Of a stretch of 62,000 nucleotides of DNA, positions 11,247 through 22,100 are shown piece after piece; position 1 is the first letter of the stretch; every line of letters begins with the position of its first letter. The translations under genes and the position numbers were made by a program. The notes beneath the pieces are model-generated. The model did not search any database and had not been told where the DNA came from. It saw nothing but the letters and a program-made list of their open reading frames with translations. The stretch is from Mesostigma viride (lineage: Eukaryota; Streptophyta; Mesostigmatophyceae; Mesostigmatales; Mesostigmataceae), in the NCBI GenBank assembly GCA_009746045.1, contig RPFO01000310.1:628234-690233 (forward strand), in the 5' to 3' direction.

Positions 11247-12304
11247 ATGATTACGGCGGCGGTGTGTGGCATGGAGCCTGCTTGTGACGAGCATGACTCA
11301 ATCCACATCAATGGCAGCAATTACCGAACTGCAGTCGCCGACCTTCGACAAACTGTTCGCCATCGCAACTCGGGAGTAATGGTTTATGGTAAAGAGGGGG
11401 TTAGGTATGGCCGCATCACACACATTCTGCATAGTTTCCTCCGTGCCCCGACGGAAGGATGGAGTAGGCAAGTTCTTTTAAAGGTCGCTCTGTTTGATGT
11501 CGGTTCTGTGAAAGAGCTCCCTTTAGAGGGATTGACGCTTATACCTTTAGGGGAGCGAGCGCCCAAGCAGGATGCTTTAGTCCTTCCCGGGAGTGTATGT
11601 TCAGTTGGTTTTGTAGTTGATCCAGAGTATGCACCTGAGATAGCCATCGTGCACTGTAAATTGCCGTGGCAAATGGTAAAGGAAACGTGTAGTGCAGCCC
11701 AGCATGTATTATCCCGTGCTGCAGGTGCTCAGCTGAGAACCACAGACGTGTATGCTGATATGAACCTGCAGCGCAAGGTGACACTGTGTGTTAAGCGAAG
11801 AGACATGACAACACGAGGTCGTTCACAAGGTAATCGCACTGCACCCATAGATCCACAAGCAACCACTGCACGCATGGCTGCGGAGCCACAAGCAACCACT
11901 GCACCTAATCGCTCACGTGGCAAGCGCACTGTTGGCACATTGGTAGAGCCACAAGCAACCACTGCACCAAGCGCTCACGTGGCAAGCGCACTGTTGGCAC
12001 ATTGGTAGAACCACAAGCAACCACTGCACCAAGCCGCTCGCGTGGCAAGCGCACTGCGGACACATTGGTAGAAACACACACAGCCGCTGCACCAAACCGC
12101 TCGCGTGGCAAGAGCATTGCTGGCAAGTCCATGGCAGCGGCTAGTGGCAGCGCATCAAGCCCTGATGACATTGCTAGTGATTTGTCGCTGAGCAGCGACG
12201 GTGAGGCATGCATTCCCACACAAAGGAGAAGTGAGAGGCAACGTGTGGTAGTAAATTATGCGGACTCTGACAGTGCTGCATACACTGATGAGGAGTGGGA
12301 TTGA
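11247..12304 (+). CDS. Accessory protein of the CACTA-like element, 1-nt frameshift
   Basis: Function not recognised. The first about 180 residues form a globular-looking region (for example VMVYGKEGVRYGRITHIL and LLKVALFDVG). A low-complexity part follows with four imperfect 22-residue repeats of the type EPQATTAPNRSRGKRTVGTL (66-bp units), then a Ser/Asp-rich acidic tail ending in YTDEEWD. The third repeat unit lacks one base near 11971 (ACCAAGCG instead of ACCAAGCCG). Translation would stop at 12006-12008, while the downstream frame continues cleanly to 12304. The product was thus probably one protein of about 350 residues. It is the only substantial frame in the element besides the LINE. 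Its layout (globular region with GRI..IL, then basic repeats and an acidic tail) loosely recalls C-terminal parts of large plant and algal transposases, but this is a guess. The true start may lie upstream. Confidence 0.6.
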
Positions 12305-12321
12305 TTATATTCCTAATATAA

Positions 12322-12342
12322 TGTAATGATGGATTGATGTAA
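12322..12342 (+). terminator. TGTAA polyadenylation signals
   Basis: TGTAA occurs at 12322-12326 and 12338-12342, just after the stop codon at 12302-12304. TGTAA is the typical polyadenylation signal of chlorophyte green algae, so this supports both the reading frame and the suggested host group. Confidence 0.5.
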
Positions 12343-12479
12343 CTTTTGTGTGCTTGTCACACTTATATTTATTTATTTCCAATGAACATGTGTGTCAACT
12401 GCATCATTTCTGCATCCACATATATTGCATAAGTGTCCTGTCTTCATGCACTTGAGAGTTCTCAAGTGTCATGCTCAGT

Positions 12480-12877
12480 GTCCTGATTTTCCTGATTTTT
12501 TGTGCCATGCTAAGTGTCCTGATTTTCCTGATTTTTTGTGCTGTTAAGTGTCCTGATTTTCCTGATTTTTTGTGCTGTTAAGTGTCCTGATTTTCCTGAT
12601 TTTTTCTGATTCAGCGGGTTTTCTCAGGATCTCAGGATTTCTCAGGATTTTTTTACGAATCTCAGTGTTTCTCAGTGTTTCGCGAGACGCATCTCAGGCA
12701 CTTCTCAAGATTCTCAAGAGGAAGTCCTGATATAAATCAGGAATCCTGAGAAAAGTCTCAGGGTTTCTCAGGATTTCTCCTGAAATCCCAAGAAAAAATC
12801 AGGAAATCCTGAGAAAATCTCAGGAATCCTGAGAAAAATCTCAGGAAATCTCAGGATCCTGAGAAAAATCTCAGAAC
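12480..12877. repeat. Right subterminal repeats
   Basis: The stretch begins with four near-identical units of about 31-38 bp, each carrying GTGTCCTGATTTTCCTGA. Mixed TCTCAGGA and TCCTGAG motifs follow up to the terminal inverted repeat. The motif is the same as at the left end, in both orientations. Confidence 0.75.
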
Positions 12878-12891
12878 CCGACTTCCTAGTG
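12878..12891 (-). repeat. Right terminal inverted repeat
   Basis: CCGACTTCCTAGTG, the exact inverse of 4626-4639. Confidence 0.8.
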
Positions 12892-12978
12892 TTGCTGTTG
12901 CAGCTCCCAAACAGCTGGCCTCCTCTTTTCTGCGCAGCCCTGCTGAAGCAAATTCATGGAATATGTGGGGCACCGTGT

Positions 12979-13240
12979 GACCAGTTAAGATGTTGGGTGG
13001 AGCTGTAGTTGCGTGACGAACAGGTGGAGAGTGCTCTATCATACGCCAGTGTGAGGTCGGGTGTTATACCAGTTGCGATGTTGGGTGGAGTTGTAGTTGC
13101 GTGACGAACATGCGGAGAATGCTCTATCATACGCCAATGTGAGGTCGGGTGTTATACCAGTTAGGATGTTGCATGGGTGGAGCTGTAGTCGCGTGACAAA
13201 CAGGTGGAGAATGCAACTATCTGTGGCACTTGCTTGAGGA
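12979..13240 (+). repeat. Minisatellite of about 88 bp, three units (unit A)
   Basis: Units begin near 12980, 13068 and 13157 and carry CCAGTT..GATGTTG, GGTGGAGCTGTAGT and GCGTGACRAACA. Paralogous positions hold two units at about 30160-30330 (unit B) and one at about 46690-46745 (unit C). There is no conserved frame. Confidence 0.75.
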
Positions 13241-13504
13241 GTGCCAGAAGAGCATGTGAGGAAATAGTGACGATCGGAGCGGTAGTGTTGAGGGGGGCGG
13301 CATGGGGGTGACATGCATGTCCTGCTTAGGTGCAGAGGAAAGCAATTGCAAGGAACTAGCAGTCAAACGACGAAGTAAAGACCTTTCCCCGGACATTGAC
13401 GAGTCTTTTGTCTCAGCACCACAAGGGGGTCATGCAGGGAAGGTTGGACCATGTCTACTTCATCAACATTCCTGCCTCTGTACCCTTGCTAGGGGAAATT
13501 AAGG

Positions 13505-13850
13505 GGAAATCCCCAGGTTCAGCCAATAGGGAAGGGATGCTAGCAAGCAGACGAATGCCACCCAAGGGGCCCAAATAACTACCCAATGAATGAAACAGGC
13601 AGGGTCGCTCATGCCCTAAGCAGCCTAGCCCTCAACGGTACCTGATCCCGTCGCTGGCTAACCGAGGCATGCTGCAATACGTTTGGAACCCATCGAAGCA
13701 GCCTGGCCCTCAGCGGTACATGATCCCGTCGCTGGCTCACCAAGGCATGCTGCAATACCGCCAATACGTTTGGAACTCATCGAAGCAGCCTAGCCCTCAG
13801 CGGTACCTGATCCCGTCGCTGGCTAACCAAGGCATGATGCAATAGTTTTG
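13505..13850 (+). repeat. One 85-bp unit followed by three 78-bp units (unit A)
   Basis: A single diverged 85-bp unit (13505-13600, GGTTCAGCCAATAGG...) is followed by three copies of a 78-bp unit with CAGCGGTACCTGATCCCGTC, the middle junction carrying a 9-base insertion. The same pair of minisatellites is expanded in units B and C. Confidence 0.8.
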
Positions 13851-15860
13851 GAAGCCGGGCCCTGCATGGAATGGGGAGGTCTCAAGGATGAAGGGAGGAG
13901 GCAAGAACGACAGCGGAATGCGAGGCTGGTTAGTCAACGTGTCATAAAGTCGGTGTAATACCCAACATCGCAATATCATGTCTCCTGCATGGCGAGGCAG
14001 CGTTCTTTCATGCCTGTCCTCAGACTAACACGACGGGAGAACAGGACACTCAAATTGTTCGGATCAGCATAGCCAAAACCGAAACAGGCGCACTTTTTCG
14101 GAATGGCCTACCAGTCTACCGCACCTTGAAAGTTCAGCCCCCATGTCAGTAGACCAACCTGCAATGACGTAATCCGGAGCGTTGTCTTAAATTTTCCGTG
14201 CAAAGCTGCGGACAGGACAGCATTTATGCAGGTGCCATCTGGATAGCATGCAACCTTTCCGGGATGATAAACCTCTAATAGCGACGAGACCGTGTCTTGC
14301 CATGAGAGTATTGCCCCACACGAGTTCCAAGGAGAAACGAATATATATTGCCAACACAAACGCGCAGCTCGGCATTAGAAATAAGCTTCTGTGACGCAGA
14401 ACGAAGTTCCGCAGAGAGAAAAATACATAGCTGACGCACAGCTCGGAATTACAAATGGCTTTCTTATGACGCAGAACGATAGTCGTGAACGACGTGACAC
14501 CGCTTGTCCGGGCAAACCGCAAAACCCTGATTGTACTTTGGCCGCGATCTCGAGGATAGGACCCGTGATGTCTAGACATATGTAGCCCATGGGGCGGGCA
14601 GTGACCAGCAAAGAGCAGCGTACGTTTTCATCGCAAGAGTTGCCCACCCGTGGTCGTCTATCACCGTTTTCGGCAGCCAAACGAGGCCAAACGTAAAAAT
14701 GGATTTGTCTGCTGGATTCAGACCACGCATACACTGTAGTATGCACTATGCAACCTGCGGGACCGTTAGGCAGGTACGGTGGGGTGGATCCTCCACACGC
14801 TTCCACAGCAACATCTTTTCGAGAGGCTTTTTGAAACCTCCATAGTACGTATGTAATGTTACTCATGTTACACAGTCAGTACGTAATGTTACTCGTGTAA
14901 TAATATTTGTACAAGAGTAAAATATTCAGTCCCCTTTCTCGGACTTCGCGTTGTCTACAATCTTGTTGGACAATTCAATTCGAACGAGCGCGGGGCCCAG
15001 ACTGAGAGTCACAGTGAAATATTGCGACCCATTACATTCTATTGCATATACAGGCAGGTAACGATCTTGGCTCGCCGTACCGTGTCGAGCCCGTGGGGTT
15101 TTCACATTCTGGCGACCTCCTATGGTCTATATCCGTCGTTGGTTTACACGGAGGGCTCCGACAAGAGCCGGGGGACAACGCGTTTTAGCTTTGCAGTACT
15201 AGAATGGTTCAGAAGCGGTGTGCATATTTGACGCTACCCTGACTGTTCCCTCCCCTCTAAGCACAAGATGAAACATCTGTGAATAGATCAAAGGGCTGCA
15301 AAGTTTCACCATTCCATTCCTCGCTTCGGCAAATTGCGAGGCGCGAGTAAGGCGGAACGAGAAGGCTGCCAGTATTCCTGCACTGGCTCGGCTTGCCACC
15401 GCATTCTCGTTTTCAACCATGGTAAGAGATTGCGAGATTGGCTGGCCGCATGCGTAAATATCCCCCCCCCTGCACCTTGCAAGTCTGGCCTGCTATACCT
15501 GTCCTGGAACGCTTACCCCGTCGATAGCGCATCTAACCAAGCATTCCGCTCCTTGAGTTACTACTTGTTCCTCAACTGCCTATTCTTTTTACTTAATCCT
15601 TGTAAGCGTTCGGACTTCGTTCAGGCGTGCTCTCGCATAGTCATGCCCTCCAACTCCAATCCCACTCATCCCTCCCTGACCACCTTTTCTTCTTGGTTGC
15701 ATTTACTAAGAAAGTTACTATTATCATTATTTTAGTCTTTCTGGACAAGAGACAAGCAGCACCCCTTGGTTATTGGGAGCTGGTATTTGTAACGATAAGT
15801 CAGGGATGGCTTTGGGCTGATGCAGGGAGCAAAACTTCTCTCAGGGGTGCAAGATCAGGG
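13850..15860. other. Conserved upstream block of gene 1
   Basis: About 2 kb that recurs in order ahead of genes 2 (31490-33715) and 3 (49060-51215). Shared landmarks include CTCAGACTAACACGACGGGAG, ACTTTTTCGGAATGGCCTAC, GCCAACAC..ACGCGCAGCTC, a GGGACC..CAGGC block and AAGGCGGAACGA. Frames are not conserved among the three copies, so it is probably promoter, leader or non-coding DNA of the downstream gene. Any missing 5' exons would lie here. No TATA box or start codon could be assigned. Confidence 0.6.
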
Positions 15861-15861
15861 C

Positions 15862-16020
15862 AGTGATGGATCAGCGAATGAGGTGCATGTGTGCCTCATC
15901 GCTTACTTGGCCAGCACGCCTGGTTCCTGTCGAAGCTGAGGGCAGTCATGGACCAGCGCATGTGGTGCACGTGTGACTTATCGCTTGCTTCGCCAGCATG
16001 CCTGGTTCAAGTGAATGCCG
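15862..16020 (+). repeat. 82-bp minisatellite, two units (gene 1)
   Basis: Two diverged copies of the unit with ATGGACCAGCGCATG, CATCGCTTGCTTGGCCAGCA and GGTTCCTGT. The paralogous arrays before genes 2 and 3 have about six copies. A frame across this copy is continuous with the first ankyrin exon, but 82 is not a multiple of 3 and the frame is not shared with the other genes. Confidence 0.8.
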
Positions 16021-16082
16021 GCGTACCTGTGTATGCTGAGGATTTGTGCACGTCTTGGGATTCCTGTGGCGGCTGCATCCAG

Positions 16083-16178
16083 GCTGATACCCCACTGCAC
16101 AAAGCATCAAGGGAAGGTCGTCTCGACATTGTTCGACAACTTGTCGCAAGTGGTGCAAGCGTGAATGCCACGGACTGG
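16083..16178 (+). CDS. Gene 1 ankyrin exon 1
   Basis: Bounded by GCATCCAG and GTGGGT, 96 bp, phase 0 at both ends. Translates to an ankyrin repeat (ADTPLHKASREGRLDIV to SGASVNATDW) that lacks the usual residue before the TPLH turn. The closest relatives are the first exons of genes 2 and 3, which share the ADT start. Confidence 0.85.
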
Positions 16179-19100
16179 GTGGGTGTTGTCTGAGTTGAAG
16201 CAATGCCACGCCCGCGTGTAGTGCACAGTTGGTAGGCAGCAGACTGCCGCCAGGCATCCTCCCAACGCGAGTGCTTTTCATTTCTGCAGCGGTTCAATGT
16301 TTTCTCTTCTGAGGTTCCGCGTGCAGCTTGTTGTTGTGTGCTATGCAAAGGCTTCTGGCCAAAACGAGTATTGTGGGCACAGGGAATAGCACCATCAATG
16401 GATAGCAGCATGGAAGCTGTGGCAACAGGGGTAATGTCCAATAAATTTCTTGAAATTTCTCGTGGCAAGAGATGATGTAGCCGTTCTGCGTCATCTAGCC
16501 ATCCCCATTCAGCCACAGACAGCCCCCCCCCCACAAACTTCCGTCCTATTGTTGTTTCGACCTAGTCAAGTACCTGGGAAGGATGAGCAGCTTGTTTTGA
16601 GTGCAAGTGTCTGTGCATCCCTTGGATTGCAGTGTGTCATATTGTCGAATTTTCAGCCCATGCAAGCGCACAATTCTGACTTGATGAGGTTGTAGTGAAA
16701 AGCTTGTGAAGAATGCCCCCCTCAGTGGGCTCTCAGTGGGCCCTTGCTTGTTGGGTGCATCACAGCCATACCTGAGCTCAGCTGGTGTTTCGCGGTGCAA
16801 CTTAACTAATTATCAACTGTGTACGCTGTAGCGTAGGGGAGAGACGGAACAATAAACTTTCAGTGGGTTCATGCTTGCCATAACAAATTATTCAATAGAC
16901 TCCTAGCTTTTGGTCCGTCCATTGGAGTTCCTTCCCACCAAGAGAAACACTTGTATTACAGTTAAGTGTTCTAGCTTTGTAAAGTAGAGCCTATACCACA
17001 CTGTTCAAAGTCACCGTACAAATCATCAGGCTGTTTTTTGTACGACCATGCTGGGGCCCAGCACATATCTTCAAACACAAGAGTCCTCGCAGCAGCGTGG
17101 GTGGGGTGGGGGTGGGTGGGGTGGGGGTGGAGGGTGGGGTTGGGGGGGGGGAGGGAGGGGGGGGGAGGGGAGGGGGAGGGGGGAGGGGGGAGGGGGGAGG
17201 GGGGAGGGGGAGGGGGGGAGGGGGGGGGGGAGGGGGGAGGGGGGGAGGGGGAGGGGGGAGGGGAGGGGGGGAGGGGGGGGGGGGGGGGGGGGCCTCCCTA
17301 CGTTCCCTACACCACTCTAGGTACTGACTGTCCATAAAGTTGCGCAACACCGCCAGTCCATGGTCTTGCCAGTTGCGGCGGTCCATGGTCTTGTGACGTA
17401 TGACAGAAGCTACCAAACCCTGCACCACGGGTCCAACCTCTATACCGCCGGCAGGTGCTGTACCAGTTAAATGTCGCACACCATCACCATTACCAAAAGC
17501 TCCAACTTTACACGTTAGTATGCTGCATTGATTAATTACCAATTGTACTATATCAATAATTGCGTGCAAACCCTAGCGGACCACCGTGACAGGCGGCGGA
17601 GTCAACTTAATGCGGGACAAACAGTGCACCCGACCTGAGGCCATGCAATGTAAGTCTGGTGACTAACATTTGACAGCCCAACGTACCGCGCAATCTAGGC
17701 ATATAATTCTGGCGCCGGAACTGGTCCAATGGACCTCACTAGTGCATCGACACCGTAAATCCCGCCATGAATAGCCAAAGTGAGAATAACCCAGTACCGC
17801 AGCCCCTTCCTACCCACCACGGCCGTCTCAAGCCTTGATAGCAGGGATACACGCGGATTCAGTTCTCTCCAGTGGCCCCAGCCTCTGCATGTTGCCACGG
17901 CTCCACCGCCGCCCCCATGTGGCCGCTACGGGTTCCTGGCGGACGCAGGGCGAACCCATCTCGTTCCCCCCGTGAGGGGGGCACCTCTGGAAACGGGAGT
18001 TGTCCCTCACAATCCCAGGACCCATCGCCAGCCCCAGTCCAAACGGCTGGGATTTCCCCAAAACCCATGCCCTTAACACAACCAAAGCTTTAGGCTAGGA
18101 AAAGGCCTAGCCATGCCCCGACCAGGGTTTGTAAATACAGCAGGAGACGTTCACCCCATCGTAGAGCATTTGCCGATGCGGATCTCCTGTACAAGGTCAC
18201 AGCAAAAAACAGACATCCCGCATTCTCTTTGCCTGGCCAAAGGCGGAGAAACCACTTTCAGTCTCGGGAATCGCTAGGAAGCCGTTGGCGCCCTTGGGAT
18301 GTAACCAAACCCTGCCAGCACGCGCCCTGCCCCACGCCGCCACTGCCCGCCCGCGGTTCAACCCCCTCCGCCAGTGGCTATTACCATCCTAGTGTTGTTC
18401 GCATCGCCCTTTATGATGCATATGTGAGACTCTTGGTCTTTCGGTGTCCTAAAGCAACACGCCTATGCTCTTTTCGTCTACCCGCAGGCTTTAGGCTAGG
18501 AAGCGGCAAGCATCGCCCTCATGACAGAGGGGTCCTCACTCGCCGGAATCACACTCTGGAAGCCACACTCTGCACTCCGAATGGCAGTGGGCCAGCCGCC
18601 AACCTCCGCACCAAATAGAATTTTATTCAGGCCCCTCCGCACTCGGAGATCTAGCTGATAGCATCGTCTAATACTCGGCGCCGCCACCCTGGCGGCCAGC
18701 CGACCCTGCCAGCAAATGCTGGGACCAAGATGAGAAGCTGAAAAGAGGCCTCCCTACGTCCCCTACACCACTCTACGTACTGATTGTCCATACACTTGTG
18801 CCGCGCCTTGGCGCCGGTCCATGGTGACTTGGCATAACGTGCAAAGCTAAACAAGGACGTGGGGTAGCGTGTTCATAATCAAGCCTGCCTTTTATACCCC
18901 TTAGCATGGTTGATTTTTCCGAATTAAACAAGTTCCCTCCATGTGCCAACGCGTGTGGCCAGAGGAACACGTTGGACCCAAAGAGAAGACATGATGACTG
19001 AATTGCGTGGTGATAATTCGGCAACGGGGACAGTGTTTGCCTCCAAACGTTACCAAGTGGAAAAATGTCAAGGATCGCTCAGTGTCCACGTCACCAGGCC

Positions 19101-22100
19101 CTGTCTACTGACGTTTCTCAGCCAATCCTCCATTCCTGAGGTTCCCCCATCGTTGTTTTCCTAAGTGATCGCTGACAAGCAAGAACTGGCCGATGTTTTG
19201 CATTGAACTTAGTGTTTGTAACACTCTCTGAGCAGCTTGGCATTTGGGGGAATGTTGCCTCCAAGTTGTTAGCACGCAAATCTTTAGTCAAAGTTTGAGG
19301 AAACCATGCTGCTTAAACAACTGTGTCATTCATCTGTCATCTATGTCTGCATTTGCTGACCTTGCGGATCTTCAATTGGGATGCCTCCATCCATGTCTCC
19401 ACTGTCCCAGGTCAGGGTATTACAGCCCGATCCCTGAAGCTATGTTTCGGTTGGTGTTTGTGAGCATGCGGTGATCGGCAGGCATGGCTTTACCACCAGC
19501 TCAAAGATGGCAAGAATGTTGCAGGGACAACAGCGGTGTTGATTGGTCCCAGGTCATTTTAGCTGCACAACACAACGGGCTCCTTTGTATGCTGACATGT
19601 TCGTGTCTTGTGTTGCTGTTGTCATGCGGCTGGGTTGTCACGCGACTTTTGCGGCCGGTGCATCCAGTATGGGAGTTCCCCGCTGCATGAGGCGTCAAGG
19701 AATGGCCGTCTGGATGTCGTCCAGCAGCTCATCGCCAGCGGCGCGGACATGAAGGCAAAGGACAATGTCAGTGATGACGCCATGCAGTGGGGAAAGCAGA
19801 TGCTCGACTATTTCATAATGGTCGCATGGCCCTTGAGCAACGGAATGACTGCATGTAGTGAAGAAGATTGGGACGTGGCCAGGTTGTCTGGTTTGTTTCC
19901 AGCATGCGTGCTTTCGTAATCAGAGTTTTGAATATTTTTGTGGAGCTGAGTATGTGTCATGCCTCCATCCATGTCACTGTCCCAGGGCAGGGTATCACGG
20001 CCAGAATCTTGGAAGGTTTCGGGTGGGGGCTGTGAACATGCGGTGATCGGCAGGGGTGGCTTTGCGACCAACTCGGAGCCAAGAATGCGGCAGTGTCAGT
20101 GATCAGCGAATGGTGGTGCTGATTTGCGCGGGATCCTTCTTTTATCTGCACAACACAACGGGTTCCTGTGGATGCTGGCATGTCCATGTGTTGTGTAGCT
20201 GTTTTCATGCGACTGGGTTGTCACGGGACTTCTGTGGCTGCTGCATCCAGGATGGTTGGACCCCGCTGCATTACACATCAAGGGACGGCCATCTGGATGT
20301 CGTCCGGCATCTCATTGCAAGCGGCGCGGATGTAAACGCCAAGAACAATGTCAGTTTATGACGTCATGCCAGTAGCAAAGAAGTCACCTGCTGCTTCTAA
20401 TGCTCGCGTTGCGTGTGGGCAAGGCAGCACATCTGTGTAATGCAAAAAGGATAAACAGCAGACTTGCCAGGCATTGTCCCCATTTGCATGCTCTTAAATG
20501 GCACTGATCTGCCTATTGGTGCATACTGGTGCATACTGGTGCATAGTCACCAGTATAGCCACTAATAATAACTAGGCCGAAAAGTTAGGAAATTGGCCTA
20601 CTCCGGCTGTAAATTCCAGGTTTGCTGATAGCCATTACCCAAGATGCTTCTTCACTTGTGGCGTACATTTAAGTTATGCTGCATCCCGGACCTAAAAGCA
20701 CTTCTAAGATTCCTGTGTGACAATGATGATGCAAATGCCTGGGTATCGTGGCTGGTTTCTAGTCCAAATTCATTCTGAGGGGCATGCCATCAGCTCTAGT
20801 GCTCATAATTGAAGCCGTGAGATTTCTTGATGAATAATCATGCCAATTACTCCCTTAACTTGCCCCTTCTCCCTTCCGCCCGTCCCCCGTCCCCAGTTAT
20901 GACATGCTTGCTTTTGTGTATTGTAGCATAGGGGCCCCAAGCCATACATCCTGTAGTGGGCATTTCTGTGCTTCCCAAGGATTCAATCAAGATTGCACGT
21001 TGCAAAGCCAGAATGGGAACCACACCCTTGGTCAAGCCTCTTGATTGCCTTGCTTGCTGACTTGTTTCAAATCCCTCATCCTACTCCACTGCCGTGGTAT
21101 GTGTGTCTATGGGCCCAGTAGCCTGATGAGATGCTAGGCCTGATGTCCTGATATGCCGTCCGCTACCCAATCACAGATGGGGAAAATTCCACTGGATCTC
21201 GCCGAGGAACGGAAGAAAACGGACGTAGCACAGATCTTGCGTCATGCTGCGGCCAAGCCAACAGAGGCCCAACCGCGGGTGCAACAGCCACTCGCTGCAG
21301 CAACCAAGCTGCAGGCACAACAGCTGACCGAGCCAGCCAAGGGAAAAACAGTGGGTGTGGACAATCTCTGTAATCTGGCCTTGTGTATGGCAACTTTGTA
21401 ACTGCCCACAAACACTTAAGGCTAAACAAGTTCTTGCAGTCTGGCACATGCAGGCATTGAGGCTTCTTGTATCTCTGCAGAGCACAGTTACTTGTACAAT
21501 TATGGGGACACCCACAAACTGAAAAGCTGCAGACTGGAGATGGCCCTGGTGGAACGTTATGCGTTGCGATGACATGTAGATCCCCCTGGCACATTTGTCC
21601 ATAATTGCGACTGTTTTTCGACTGCGTGCCCCTATGACGCTCCATAAGCCAGTGTGGGCGGTACCAAGTTGTTGCCATGAGTCACTGGGTCAATGCTAGC
21701 GGGTCTATACTAGCGATGTTGTTCAAGCCTCGTTAGGTATACTTTACTAATGGTACAGTATTACTTGAAATGTTGTCCGAGTCTTACTCGGTACTTTGTG
21801 TGATGCCCGCAGCCGCTGTATGTTTTGCTGGAGCTTTCTGCCTTCACAGGGCCAGATGGCCATGTGTTGCAGCTCTGCTGCCCGCGTGAAAGCGTTGGTG
21901 GTTTTGCAACACCAGCTGCTGCGAAAAAGAAAAGGCAGTAAAGATAGAGATTATGCATGTGATGCCAGCATATCTGTATCAAGCCAGCGCTCTTTCAATC
22001 AGAATAAGTGGTGCCAATCCTATAACGGCTTTTTTTCTCAAACTGACTTTAGGCTGATGAATCATTGCTTCCAACCCTGACACAAGCATCGTCTTCCCCA

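Larger units (their letters stand above)
4626..12891. mobile_element. CACTA-like DNA transposon with nested LINE
   Basis: An 8,266-bp element starts with CACTAGGAAGTCGG and ends with the perfect inverse CCGACTTCCTAGTG. Both ends carry dense TCCTGA(G)/(C)TCAGGA subterminal repeats, a hallmark of CACTA (EnSpm) elements. The insertion site can be read by comparison. Unit C has an uninterrupted GAGGTTGCTGTTGCAGCTCC near 46602; here AAGGTT lies left of the element and TTGCTGTTGCAGCTCC right of it. This implies a duplication of TT, or GTT if the final G is shared. About 3.2 kb of the length is a nested LINE. The only substantial own frame is at 11247-12304 and no complete transposase was recognised, so this copy is probably non-autonomous. 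The superfamily call rests on termini only. Confidence 0.75.

Noticed and set aside
15891-16193. 100-codon frame as a single-exon N-terminus of gene 1
   Set aside because: The frame runs through the 82-bp minisatellite and the intron border. It lacks an ATG at its start and is not conserved in genes 2 and 3.
16991-17569. 192-codon proline-rich minus-strand frame
   Set aside because: It reads the G-rich tract on the opposite strand, so it is low complexity only.
21850-21937. Possible extra 88-bp exon in gene 1 (acceptor TTCACAG, donor GTAAAG)
   Set aside because: Its length would shift the frame between the two phase-0 neighbours, and gene 2 has no clear counterpart.
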